From Clostridiales bacterium (GTDB lineage Bacteria > Bacillota > Clostridia > Lachnospirales > Lachnospiraceae): DNA of 34,570 nucleotides. Numbering within the stretch: the first letter of the stretch is position 1; each line of letters starts with the position of its first letter. Below the pieces are notes generated by a model. It was not told the DNA's origin. It did not search any database and was given only the letters and a program-made list of their open reading frames with translations. Positions 16,108-25,700 of the stretch are shown one piece after another. The position numbers and the translations under genes were made by a program. The stretch spans positions 1 through 34,570 of the forward strand of contig JAAYNM010000024.1 in NCBI GenBank assembly GCA_012520815.1. Reading direction: 5' to 3'.

Positions 16108-17610
16108 CTATTTTCTACCACTAATGCATGCAAGATAATCTAGTTTTTCAATTATTTCGTCACTAAATGCGCCTTCTCTAATTCTCCACTTCCAGTTATT
16201 ACCTACTGTGGATGGTATATTAATTCTTGCCTCACTTGAAAGACCTAATATATCCTGAATTGGAATAATGCAATAATCTGCAACGCTTGTCATACATGAT
16301 GTAATGAATTTCCAGTGAATATCCTCAACTGCTTCAAGTGGTTCTTCCACATCACAATCAAGTCCAAGATAAGCGATGATACCCTTTCTATCTTTTTCAG
16401 ATTGAGTAGCAAGCCATCCCTTAATGGAATCATTATCATGTGTTCCTGTGTAAACCAAACAATTTGTTGGATAGTTGTGTGGAAGATATTCACTATCAAC
16501 ATTTGTTTCACCAAATGCAAACTGTAATATCTTCATCCCTGGATATCCGGTTTTCTTTAATAAATCTCTTACGGAATCTGTAAGGAAGCCTAAATCTTCT
16601 GCGATAATATTCATATCGCCAAACTCTTTATTCAATGCATCAAATAAATCATAACCAGGTCCTTTTACCCAAGCACCTACTCGTGCATTTTTATGTCCAA
16701 ATGGAATAGTATAATATTCATCAAATCCTCTAAAATGATCAATTCTCACCATATCATAAAGTGCTGAACAAGTTCCTATTCTCTCTTTCCACCATGTATA
16801 TCCTGTTTTCTTATGGTAGTCCCATGTGTATAAAGGATTACCCCATAACTGACCATCATCACTGAATGCATCTGGAGGACATCCTGCAACTTTGATAGGC
16901 ACAAGCTTGTCATCTAAAAGGAATAATTCTGGATTTTTCCATACATCCGCACTATCGTAAGCTACATAGATTGGAATATCTCCTATAATTTTCACACCCT
17001 TTTTATTGGCATATTCCTTAAGGGCATACCACTGCTTATAGAATTCATACTGAATAAAGCAATAGAAATCTACTTCATCCTTATATTTCTTCAAGTACTT
17101 AGCCATAGCTTCTGGCTTTCTAAATTTGATGTCATCATCCCATTCAATGAAACTCTTTCCATCGTATGATGACTTAACTGCCATAAACAATGCATAATCA
17201 GCGAGCCATGCTTCTTGATCTTTAACAAATTTCTTAAAATCTGGGTCTGAAGTAATGTTACTATTCTTAAATGCAATTCTATAGATTTCATATCTACCAT
17301 TGTACATTTTTTCATAGTCAATATACTCTGAATTATCACCTAAATCATATTTGGCACATTCCTTTTTGGTTATGTATCCTTCCTTGATAAGTTCCTTTAT
17401 TGAAACAAAATAAGGATTACCTGCAAATGTAGAAAATGACTGATATGGCGAATCTCCATAACTTGTATGGCCTAAAGGCAATATCTGCCAGTATTGTTGT
17501 CCTGCCTTTACTAAATCGTCTACAAACTTATAGGCACATTCATCAAAACATCCAATACCATATTCTGATGGCAAACTGGATATAGGCATTAAAATACCAC
17601 ATGCTCTCAT
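16108..17610 (-). CDS. malQ: 4-alpha-glucanotransferase (GH77)
   Basis: This 500-residue cytoplasmic amylomaltase transfers alpha-1,4-glucan segments between maltodextrins. The conserved GH77 blocks are all there: an N-terminal MPISSLPSEYGIGCFD and ILPLGHTSYGDSPYQSFS, GCPPDAFSDDGQLWGNPLY, the nucleophile block VRIDHFRGF, the acid/base block AEDLGF, and the transition-state aspartate in TGTHDNDS. The length is typical of the short bacterial form. Start: GAGGAATGAGAA before ATG. It has its own promoter with a LacI-type operator downstream of the transcription start, and is followed by a LacI-family gene. Confidence 0.96.
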   Translation of the reverse strand: MRACGILMPISSLPSEYGIGCFDECAYKFVDDLVKAGQQYWQILPLGHTSYGDSPYQSFSTFAGNPYFVSIKELIKEGYITKKECAKYDLGDNSEYIDYEKMYNGRYEIYRIAFKNSNITSDPDFKKFVKDQEAWLADYALFMAVKSSYDGKSFIEWDDDIKFRKPEAMAKYLKKYKDEVDFYCFIQYEFYKQWYALKEYANKKGVKIIGDIPIYVAYDSADVWKNPELFLLDDKLVPIKVAGCPPDAFSDDGQLWGNPLYTWDYHKKTGYTWWKERIGTCSALYDMVRIDHFRGFDEYYTIPFGHKNARVGAWVKGPGYDLFDALNKEFGDMNIIAEDLGFLTDSVRDLLKKTGYPGMKILQFAFGETNVDSEYLPHNYPTNCLVYTGTHDNDSIKGWLATQSEKDRKGIIAYLGLDCDVEEPLEAVEDIHWKFITSCMTSVADYCIIPIQDILGLSSEARINIPSTVGNNWKWRIREGAFSDEIIEKLDYLACISGRK

Positions 17611-17667
17611 TTCTCATTCCTCGTCTTTCTTATTTTTATGTTAAATTATTCTTACGAATCTTTGTAC

Positions 17668-17691
17668 GGAAACGTTTTCGGTATCGTTTCC
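17668..17691. promoter_or_regulatory. LacI-type operator of malQ
   Basis: GGAAACG (17668-17674) and CGTTTCC (17685-17691) are perfect arms; inside the left half GGAAACGTTTTC is itself a near-palindrome around ACGT, the usual LacI/MalR/CcpA core. It lies just downstream of the predicted malQ transcription start, a roadblock position. The adjacent LacI-family protein or CcpA may bind it. Confidence 0.65.
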
Positions 17692-17702
17692 AATCTAGAA
17701 AA

Positions 17703-17731
17703 AGTGTACCATATAAATATACTAATTGCAA
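17703..17731 (-). promoter_or_regulatory. malQ promoter
   Basis: On the minus strand, -35 TTGCAA (17726-17731) and -10 TACACT (17703-17708) with a 17-bp spacer. The transcript would begin near 17696, close to the operator edge. Confidence 0.6.
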
Positions 17732-17762
17732 TTATTTTTATTACAAAAAAGTGCCAAAAATG

Positions 17763-17791
17763 TTGAATAAAAACACACTTTGAAGTAAAAT
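17763..17791 (+). promoter_or_regulatory. Promoter of the GH25 gene
   Basis: TTGAAT (17763-17768) and TAAAAT (17786-17791) are separated by 17 bp, about 30 bp before the start codon. A GAGGAG ribosome binding site follows near 17808. Confidence 0.5.
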
Positions 17792-17821
17792 GAAAAACAT
17801 ATTATATGAGGAGATACTAAT

Positions 17822-19858
17822 ATGAAAAAAAAGTTAAAAATGTATTTTTATAGATTCACATCAAAAATTACAGATTCCATAAATAAAATCAAACCAAAAG
17901 TCAAATCTCTCTTTACAGGTCCATATGCAGGACTTCTTTCAATGGCGGGAGTGACCATTATTATAGCTATTATTTATATGTGTATAAATATTTTTTCTAA
18001 TTCTTCTAACCAAGGCGATGAACCTGCAACTATAGAGGCTGTTGCCATGGTTGAATCTGAAAGTACTACTAAAGAAGAACCCACGACAATTGATAAAGAA
18101 ACCACCACAATTGATAAAGAAACCACCACAGTTTCGACAGAAGAAACTACCACGGAGGCTGTTGAAATTATAGATATAAATGACATCCCTATTGCTGCTG
18201 GTGATTTATCCACCCCAAAAGAGCGTAATGGTGCCCTAGATGCTAATGAACCTTCCCCTCCAATGGTTACCCCTGCCATTTCCTTTTCTCCATCAAACTA
18301 CTCGACAATCTCATACGGAATTGATGTTTCAAAATGGCAAGGAAATATTAATTGGAGCAAAGTAAAGGCGGCAGGCTATAAATTCGTTTTTATTAAAGTT
18401 TGTGGACGAGCCACTTTATCCGGTGAATTATACTTAGATACTAAATACAAAGAAAACATTGAGGGTGCATTAGCTGCTGGCCTAGATGTTGGCGTTTACG
18501 TTTTCTCTCAGGCTATTAATACTCGAGAAGCCCTAGAAGAGGCTTCGCTCATTGTGAATTGCGTGAAAAATTACAATATTAATCTGCCTATTGTATTTGA
18601 TTGGGAAACAGGATTTTATTCAGGCGGACGACCATATCGCTCCAATGGTGCCAAACTATCCAATGCACAGATGACTTCCATCGTAAATACATTTATAAAC
18701 GCAGTAGAAAGCCAAGGATACGAAGCAATGATATATGGAAATCCATATGATCTCTCCCTTTTTGATGTAAATTCAGTTGCGAAAAATCATAAGATTTGGC
18801 TCGCAAGATATTGGTCATATTACAGAAATAATGATAACTACTACATACCCGGAAATCAAACCCCTGAGACTACATTCCCATATCAAGTTTGGCAATACAA
18901 AGATACTGGTATAGTTCCTGGCATAAGCGAAAAAGTGGATATGAATGTTGCCTTTATAACTGATTCTATGAAAATACATTCAAATCACTCTAGTTTAACC
19001 ATAAAAAGGGGTGAAAACTTTAATCCGCTTTCTGGTCTAACTGCTACAAATTCAGCGGGACAAGATGTCTCAAATAAAATTACATACAAAATAATTGCTT
19101 CTAATGGTCAAGAGATTGCTTTGAACACAGCTATAAATTCATATGGTACATATACAATAAAATATACCATTTCCGATTTCACTTCCACATCCGCGTGTTG
19201 TACTACAAGCTTAATTGTAGGAAGTGACCCCATTATAAAGCTAGCATCACGTTCCCTTTCATTTTTTGATTCTAGCGACGCTTCTCTAACTGCATACGAT
19301 TTAGCCCTTACACTTCAAAACGAAATTGATTCCAATGTCATTTCTGTTTTAGATTGTAACAATAAAAATATTACATCATCTTTGGCTGTTACCTATCCTT
19401 CCCCTATGTATCTTATGAACGAAAACGGAAAGGATGTCCTAAAAAACAACATAAGTAGCACTACTGTGTTACGCCCCGGTGTATATACTCTAATTTACAA
19501 TGTTCAGGACTCATATGGTTTTAAAGCACAGGAGAAATTTTCTCTAAATATTATTTCGTTGATAAATAAACAACTTGAATATTCCATTGATGTGGCTAAA
19601 TCCATTGATTTTTCCACAATATTAGAAAACGATTTAAAAAACAACATACGCCCCGCTTCATCTATTGTCACAATAAAATACGATGAGTCTCTAAAAAATA
19701 CATTGATCAACGGTGGTTTCAATGCCGATGATGAATTTACAGTTACATACACTATAAATGGTTTAGATGAAGCACTACATTACAAAAGTTGCACTATTAA
19801 GATAAAGGCTTCCCTTCCAAAAGAGACAACTAGTGGAGAAACTTCTAGTGAAAACTAA
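17822..19858 (+). CDS. Membrane-anchored GH25 muramidase with C-terminal Ig-like region
   Basis: This 678-residue surface protein has a basic cytoplasmic N-terminus, one membrane helix (about 35-58), a Thr/Glu-rich linker with two repeats (about 78-118), and a GH25 lysozyme domain from about 165 to 385. The GH25 acidic residues are Asp168 in YGIDVSKWQG and Asp260/Glu262 in IVFDWETG. It should cleave the MurNAc-GlcNAc bond of peptidoglycan outside the cell while tethered to the membrane. The last 290 residues look like two or three beta-rich Ig-like modules, and the tail is again Thr/Ser/Glu-rich. There is no choline-binding or SH3 repeat. It may act in wall remodelling; it is not phage-associated here. 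Confidence 0.88.
   Translation: MKKKLKMYFYRFTSKITDSINKIKPKVKSLFTGPYAGLLSMAGVTIIIAIIYMCINIFSNSSNQGDEPATIEAVAMVESESTTKEEPTTIDKETTTIDKETTTVSTEETTTEAVEIIDINDIPIAAGDLSTPKERNGALDANEPSPPMVTPAISFSPSNYSTISYGIDVSKWQGNINWSKVKAAGYKFVFIKVCGRATLSGELYLDTKYKENIEGALAAGLDVGVYVFSQAINTREALEEASLIVNCVKNYNINLPIVFDWETGFYSGGRPYRSNGAKLSNAQMTSIVNTFINAVESQGYEAMIYGNPYDLSLFDVNSVAKNHKIWLARYWSYYRNNDNYYIPGNQTPETTFPYQVWQYKDTGIVPGISEKVDMNVAFITDSMKIHSNHSSLTIKRGENFNPLSGLTATNSAGQDVSNKITYKIIASNGQEIALNTAINSYGTYTIKYTISDFTSTSACCTTSLIVGSDPIIKLASRSLSFFDSSDASLTAYDLALTLQNEIDSNVISVLDCNNKNITSSLAVTYPSPMYLMNENGKDVLKNNISSTTVLRPGVYTLIYNVQDSYGFKAQEKFSLNIISLINKQLEYSIDVAKSIDFSTILENDLKNNIRPASSIVTIKYDESLKNTLINGGFNADDEFTVTYTINGLDEALHYKSCTIKIKASLPKETTSGETSSEN
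18086..18127 (+). repeat. Two 21-bp tandem repeats in the GH25 linker
   Basis: The unit ACAATTGATAAAGAAACCACC is repeated exactly (18086-18106 and 18107-18127). Each encodes seven linker residues (TTIDKET type), so copy-number change would alter linker length without a frameshift. Confidence 0.85.
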
Positions 19859-19894
19859 GAATCCAATTAAGAAGAAAAAAATTAACAAAAAATC

Positions 19895-19940
19895 AAGAAC
19901 TGGTGTATATTAAGTTTTCACCTAATATACACCAGTTCTT
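19895..19940. terminator. Bidirectional terminator between GH25 and sufB-like genes
   Basis: Arms at 19895-19912 and 19923-19940 form a perfect 18-bp stem with a 10-nt loop, between convergent genes. On the minus strand the run TTGATTTTTTG follows, so it is strongest for the suf transcript. Confidence 0.85.
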
Positions 19941-19967
19941 CATTCTAACTATGCTTTATTGAATTGT

Positions 19968-20885
19968 CTATCTCAAAAATCCATTTACAATCTGAGCCTC
20001 TGCTTCTTCCTCTGTAAGTCCTAAAGTCATAAGCTTTATTATCTGCTCTCCGGCTATCTTTCCAATAGCAGCCTCATGAATAAGTTCTGCATCTACACAG
20101 TTAGCATTAATCTCACGAATTGCGCTGATTTTAGCATTATCCATTATAATCGCATCGCATTCTGAATGTCCGGCACATTTATTGTTTCCGTTTATTTTAG
20201 CAAGAAATATCTGTTTTGAGTTATCCTTTGCTACTGACCTTGATACGACATTAGTACTAGAGCCTTCACCATCAAGATCGATTTCAAATGCTGTCTTTGC
20301 ATACTGATTACCATGAGTCATAAGTTTTTCATTTATTACTAACTTAGCCCCCTTCATCAGCTTTCCTTTTGTCATTCTATCTGTAGAATCAATTCCACGA
20401 ATTTGAACTGTCTCTAGTTCCATATAACTATTTTCGCCCAGTTCTATCTCAGTAGTTGGGTTCATCATTCTCTCGCCCTTACCATCACCAGATCCATAAT
20501 GCTTCTCAACATATTTGACTTTTGAGTTTTTTCCTACAAAAAATCTATGGATTCCATCATGTTTGGAGGCTTCATCTCCACCATTATGAATGCCACAACC
20601 TGCGACAATAACCACGTCGCAATCGTCTCCAACATAAAAGTCGTTATATACCATTTCTTTTAAGCCACTTTGGCTTAAAACCACAGGGATGTGTACACTT
20701 TCATGCTTTGTTCCTGGTTTTATCATTATATCAATACCTGACTTATCCTCTTTTGTTACAATATCAATATTGGCTGTGGTATTTCTAGCTGCCATCCCAC
20801 CGTTAGCTCTGATATTATACGCTCCAGATGGAACTTCATGTAACCCAGCGATTTGTTCAAGTAATGTCTTCTGTATTTCATCCAT
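19968..20885 (-). CDS. SufB/SufD-family Fe-S assembly scaffold (short form)
   Basis: This 305-residue protein is a SufB/SufD-type beta-helix scaffold subunit, about two thirds the size of SufB in E. coli. It shows the core pattern (VVLSQSGLKEMVYNDFYVGDDCDVVIVAG, HDGIHRFFVGKNSKVKYVEKHYG) and the C-terminal block NANCVDAELIHEAAIGKIAGEQI, with Cys, Glu and His where cluster ligands are expected. It starts 11 bp after sufC. A two-gene SufC-SufB set without SufS, SufU or SufD is the minimal form described as SMS in archaea and some clostridia. The cysteine desulfurase, if used, lies elsewhere. Whether it assembles bulk Fe-S clusters is inferred. Confidence 0.85.
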   Translation of the reverse strand: MDEIQKTLLEQIAGLHEVPSGAYNIRANGGMAARNTTANIDIVTKEDKSGIDIMIKPGTKHESVHIPVVLSQSGLKEMVYNDFYVGDDCDVVIVAGCGIHNGGDEASKHDGIHRFFVGKNSKVKYVEKHYGSGDGKGERMMNPTTEIELGENSYMELETVQIRGIDSTDRMTKGKLMKGAKLVINEKLMTHGNQYAKTAFEIDLDGEGSSTNVVSRSVAKDNSKQIFLAKINGNNKCAGHSECDAIIMDNAKISAIREINANCVDAELIHEAAIGKIAGEQIIKLMTLGLTEEEAEAQIVNGFLR

Positions 20886-20896
20886 GTTAATGCCTC

Positions 20897-21652
20897 CTAC
20901 TCTTCTTCACTGTGAAATTTACAGCCTTCTGTTCCTCTGCGCAATAGAGAGGCACCGTCTACACCATTTAAAAGCATCGGTAAAACTTCTTCGCTCTTAC
21001 CCACCGTTTCAATATTTCCACCTGAAATAACTATGATTTCATCTGCAATATTAAGTATTCTTTCTTGATGTGAGATAATAATGATGGATTTTTGATTTTC
21101 CTTATGCATTTTTTCAAATACTTTTATTAAGTTTTTGAAACTCCAAAGATCAATTCCTGCCTCTGGTTCATCAAATACTGAAAGTTCAGTATTTCTTGCA
21201 ATAATAGTCGCTATCTCTATCCTCTTTAACTCACCACCTGATAAACTGGAATCAACATCTCTATTTATATAATCTCTGGCACAAAGACCTACCTCTGATA
21301 AGAAGTCACAGGCACTAGACACAGAAATATTTTCACCTGAGGCCAACTTAACTAGGTCTTTAACCTTTATTCCTTTAAATCTTACTGGTTGTTGAAATGC
21401 ATAGCTAATTCCCATCTTGGCACGTTGTGTAATAGACATATCTGTAATATCTTCACCATTAAATAGAATTTTTCCGCTAGTTGGTTTTTCAATACCTACG
21501 ATCAACTTTGCAAGTGTGGACTTTCCTCCACCATTTGGACCCGTTATAGCTACAAATTTCTTATCATCTATCTTTAAATTTATATGTTTAATAATTTCTT
21601 TTGTCCCTGAAATATCTTCTACTTCAAAAGAAACATCAATTAACTCAAGCAT
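20897..21652 (-). CDS. sufC: SufC ATPase of the Fe-S assembly complex
   Basis: This 251-residue ABC-type ATPase is soluble and drives conformational change in the SufB partner. It has Walker A GPNGGGKST (about 39-47), a Q-loop region AFQQPVRFKGIKV, the ABC signature LSGGELKR, Walker B FDEPEAGIDLW and the switch histidine in IISHQERIL. The DEPEAGIDLW block and the presence of a SufB/D gene directly downstream separate it from transporters. The start follows AAAGGAGGAACA. A promoter with a palindrome in its spacer lies at 21683-21711. Confidence 0.93.
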   Translation of the reverse strand: MLELIDVSFEVEDISGTKEIIKHINLKIDDKKFVAITGPNGGGKSTLAKLIVGIEKPTSGKILFNGEDITDMSITQRAKMGISYAFQQPVRFKGIKVKDLVKLASGENISVSSACDFLSEVGLCARDYINRDVDSSLSGGELKRIEIATIIARNTELSVFDEPEAGIDLWSFKNLIKVFEKMHKENQKSIIIISHQERILNIADEIIVISGGNIETVGKSEEVLPMLLNGVDGASLLRRGTEGCKFHSEEE

Positions 21653-21682
21653 ATTGTTCCTCCTTTGTTTTTCTTGAATGTA

Positions 21683-21711
21683 ATAATAGCATAACTTAAA
21701 AAAAGTTACAA
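21683..21711 (-). promoter_or_regulatory. suf promoter with spacer palindrome
   Basis: On the minus strand, -35 TTGTAA (21706-21711) and -10 TATTAT (21683-21688) with 17 bp between. The spacer is almost filled by the perfect palindrome TAACTT-N5-AAGTTA (21692-21708), placed to block RNA polymerase. An Fe-S or redox sensing repressor is a natural guess, but none is encoded here. Confidence 0.6.
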
Positions 21712-21756
21712 CTTGTTTAGATCCATTTTCTTTTTAGACAGTAGATTTAATATACT

Positions 21757-22776
21757 TTAGAAGCCTTTATACTCATACTCCAATTTTCCATCACTATATG
21801 TAAATCTAGAGACAGCTCCATTTATCATAGTCATTTGAGGTGGTTTATGCCCAATATCAGCCCCAAATATAACTGGAACTTCTAGGGATTCAAGTACCAT
21901 CATAGCTGCCTCATCGAATTCTGTTTCTGTAAATTTTTCATAAAACATTTCTCTACCAAATACTATACCTGTAGTATTTTCAAACCATCCCATTTCTTTA
22001 AGTTTCCACATATTTCGAACTATTCCCTCCGAATTATTGGCAAAACTTTCAAAATACCACACAATGCCATCCGACTTATACTTTTCAATAAATTCCCTTA
22101 CTAATGCATATTTTGTTCCAGCCATATCCATCACTACATCCAGACATCCACCAATTAATCTGCCAGAAAAATCAGCGCTCTCTTTTCCACCATTGTATAT
22201 TTTTAGTTCAACCTTTTCATCATTCTCATATCCTTCCAGACCTGTTACCTTATCCTTAAACATTGACTCATAAAAGTCAAAATTATGTTGAATAATATTT
22301 TCTCCTTGAATTATCTTTAAGTTATTGCATACAGATTCATGCCACTCCTCCATACCATAATCACCAAAATTGTTGCCATATACTGTTGCTATATCACAAA
22401 GTAATGGAATATTAAATACGAGCCCAGTATTGTCGGAATATCCCTGAATCCATTTAGGGTTATGCCTTATCACGTCAAAATCCAAGTAGGGTAGAATTTC
22501 CATCAAATAATCTCCCCCCTTTGCGGATACAATATACTTAACCTTTTTGTCCGCAATGAGTTCCATAAATTGTTTTGCTCTTTCTCTAGCGCTTCCACTA
22601 CGTCCTTTGCTATCATTTTGGAATACATTTGGGGTAAAAATAAACTCGTACCCCAGTTCATTCAGCTTTTTCTTTGCATTTAAGAACCTGATTCTATCCG
22701 TCTGCTTTTCTACACCACCTGATGGGGCTGTTACACCTATAGTATCACCTTTTTTAATATAATCTGGTATTATCAT
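21757..22776 (-). CDS. S66-family peptidase (LD-carboxypeptidase/MccF-like)
   Basis: This 339-residue serine peptidase belongs to the S66 family, which includes muropeptide LD-carboxypeptidase LdcA and the microcin C immunity protein MccF. Family marks: GDTIGVTAPSGG at the N-terminus, the nucleophile in IQGYSDNTGL, a glutamate in WYFESFANNSE and the histidine in DIGHKPPQMTMINGA. There is no signal peptide, so it is cytoplasmic, suiting peptide recycling or detoxification. Its start overlaps the addA stop by four bases (ATGA), so it is translationally coupled to the repair pair. LdcA and MccF types cannot be told apart here. Confidence 0.88.
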   Translation of the reverse strand: MIIPDYIKKGDTIGVTAPSGGVEKQTDRIRFLNAKKKLNELGYEFIFTPNVFQNDSKGRSGSARERAKQFMELIADKKVKYIVSAKGGDYLMEILPYLDFDVIRHNPKWIQGYSDNTGLVFNIPLLCDIATVYGNNFGDYGMEEWHESVCNNLKIIQGENIIQHNFDFYESMFKDKVTGLEGYENDEKVELKIYNGGKESADFSGRLIGGCLDVVMDMAGTKYALVREFIEKYKSDGIVWYFESFANNSEGIVRNMWKLKEMGWFENTTGIVFGREMFYEKFTETEFDEAAMMVLESLEVPVIFGADIGHKPPQMTMINGAVSRFTYSDGKLEYEYKGF

Positions 22777-25700
22777 CCTTCTATTACCAATTCCTTTCCG
22801 TGTTTTGTGGAATAAATTATCAATTCTGCAACTTCGCTTCCAAGGCTCCTTTCTACCGCCTCCTTGTAAAGAATCAGCTGCGTCTTGTATCTTAAATCAA
22901 GGTCAATAATGTTATCTATATTATCAGTTTTATAATCTACTACTACCATCTTGCCATTTTCTTCAAAACAGGCATCTATAATACCTTGTACTAAAACAAG
23001 TTCGTTACTATTATTTTCCTTCCAAATATCTGAGGCTTTAACACCCATAACAAACTGTTTTTCTCTATACAGTTTATTATTTAAAAAAGCCTCTTTCATT
23101 CTTTTGCCAATATTTGATTGCAAAAATGTAAATATTTTGCTCCCACTTACAAGTTCAATAGCTTCTCTACTAATTTTAGCTGATAACACCATATTTTCCA
23201 TCATATTTCTTACATCATAAATATCATTTACCTCTATGCTGTAATCTATAAGCTCAAATACCCTATGGTATGCTGTACCTCTAAGAGCACCTTGATTTTC
23301 CTGTGTTTCCTGAAGGAAATTTGGCATATCTCCTACGTTTTTATCTAGCGTTTTGGCTTCTACGGTTTCAATTGATATTGTTTCATTGGCAGGTGTCCCG
23401 ATTTCTACCCTTTCATCCCGAGATTGTGTCTCAATAATGGTTGGTACTTGTAGTTCATCTTGCCTATCCACATCATGGGAACTCATAATCATATTTGCGT
23501 GCTTCACATCAGATACACTTACTTTTGACTTCAGTGTAGTATCCTCTGCAAATTTGTAAGTAAACTTCAACTTGTTTCTTACATTTTCTACATTGGCATA
23601 ATCTACATTCTTCTCACACCAATTGGACAAAATACTTTTATTATTTAAATCTAGGGCTTTTCTCGTAAGACTAGAATATACAACATCACAACTATTTATT
23701 ATCATAAAAGAAATATCCGCTGGTCTATCATATATGTCGCTTAGCATTAGCGGTTGTTTGTCAATACTTATAAGGTGTTTTGCAAAACTTTTATGTCGTA
23801 TTAATGCCTGAATAATCCAACCAATATAGTTGTTTGATTTTTTCAATGCATATGCAGGAATTCTTTCATTCATTTCTTCAAATGTATCATAGTTTTTTTC
23901 TATAATTTGACTAATATTGCCACACCCTGTTACTACAACTTTTTCTCTAGCTCTTGTGAGCGCTACATATAGAACTCTCATTTCCTCTGCAAGATTTTCA
24001 CAAGTAATCTGGCTTATAATAGCATTTCTAATCATTGTCTTATATTTTAATCTTTTTTCATTATCTACATAGTCAATGCCCACTCCCATCTCTGGGTGTA
24101 TCACTATCTTTCCCTTTACGTCATTGGCATTAAATTGCTTACATGTTTCGGAAAGGAATACCACTGGAAATTCTAAGCCTTTTGATTTGTGAATAGTCAT
24201 AAGTCTAACACAATCTTCACCACCGTCTACGTCCAGAGCTTCACCTTGATCTATATTATATTTTTGTATTTTCTCAATATATCTTACAAAACTAAACAAA
24301 CCTGAAAAGCTGGTATTTTCGTACTTTACAGCCTTATCAAGCAACATTTCCACATTTGCAATTCTTTTATTGCCCAAAGGCATTGCTAATATGTATTCTC
24401 TAAATCCCGTCGTGTCCATACAAATATTTATTAGATCATATATGGACGTATATGGTACCATTTCTCTGAATCCCTCTAAATCCGACAAGAATTTTGCAAC
24501 TTTTCCTTCATATATTCCATGGTAATCTAAAACTGCATTATAAAAATTACCTTTTTTGCCTATACGAATATCGCTTAATTCGTTTTCATTAAATTCATAT
24601 ACATTCTTCAATACACTAACAAGAGCTATGTCTTGGAGAGGATTATCAATTATACTTAGGAAATTCAAGATAGTCTTTACCTCAAATGCATCAAAATATC
24701 CAGTTGATGAAAGGCTTTTAACCGGTATACCTCTTTCCCAAAATACTTCTGGGATATTTTCTCCCAGTCCATTCATACTACGAAGAATAATTGCTATATC
24801 TGAATACCTAACACATCGTAACCTACCAGTATTTTTATCTGTAATTTGAAGCGGGGCATCCCCCTCTACCATCTTCTTTATTCTATCTGCAATAACTACT
24901 GCCTCTAATTGCTGCTTTGTTTTTGCGGTATCTTCATCATCTCCATCACCTAGTTCCTCGCCGTTATCCATATAGTATGTACTCGAACCTTCACTTTTCT
25001 TGTTTGTATCAACAACTATAATTTCTGTACTATAATCCTCTCCATTATCATCCTGCAAAAAACCTGGGTGTAATGCATTATCCTCATCGTAGTCAATATT
25101 TCCAAAATCAGTATGCATAGTTTGTGAAAAAATTAAATTAGAAAATTCAAGCACTTCATGCCGACTTCTAAAGTTCTTACTTAAACTAATACGTATCTCG
25201 TCACTACTATCATTAGTAGGATACGATGCGTATTTTTCTAAAAACATTTCCGGCTTTGCTTGTCTGAATTTGTAGATACTCTGCTTTACATCACCTACCA
25301 TAAAAATATTGTTTCTACCTATTTGTTTTGCGGATACAGCATTTAAAATGTATTCCTGAACATAGTTACTATCCTGATATTCATCAATCATTATCTCCAC
25401 AAAATCTCGAGATATTTCCTTTGCTGTATCTGTTGGATAATATTTCCCATCTTCTTCGCGCACTAAAATCTCTAGAGCAAAATGTTCTATATCATTAAAA
25501 TCTACAATATTCTTCTCTCTTTTTATTTTTGAAAACCTTTCAAGAAAGTCAGTCGCAAGTTTTATAAGCATTTTAATTTCTGTACCACATTTATTGATAT
25601 AGTCTATCTCATCTTCTAAATTTTCTCTCATACAAAATACACGTAATTTTTCAAAGGTTTTTTTATATAAAGTTCTAATATCTATAACTTTTTTCTTTAG

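Noticed and set aside
16290-17339. Frames of 70-82 codons within malQ on both strands
   Set aside because: malQ carries every GH77 motif over this stretch; the other frames are composition artefacts.
18086-18127. A CRISPR-like or mobile repeat
   Set aside because: The two units are directly adjacent without spacers and lie in frame within a Thr-rich protein linker.
19968-21652. An ABC transporter pair
   Set aside because: The ATPase partner is a soluble SufB/D-type protein without membrane helices, and the ATPase has SufC-type motifs.
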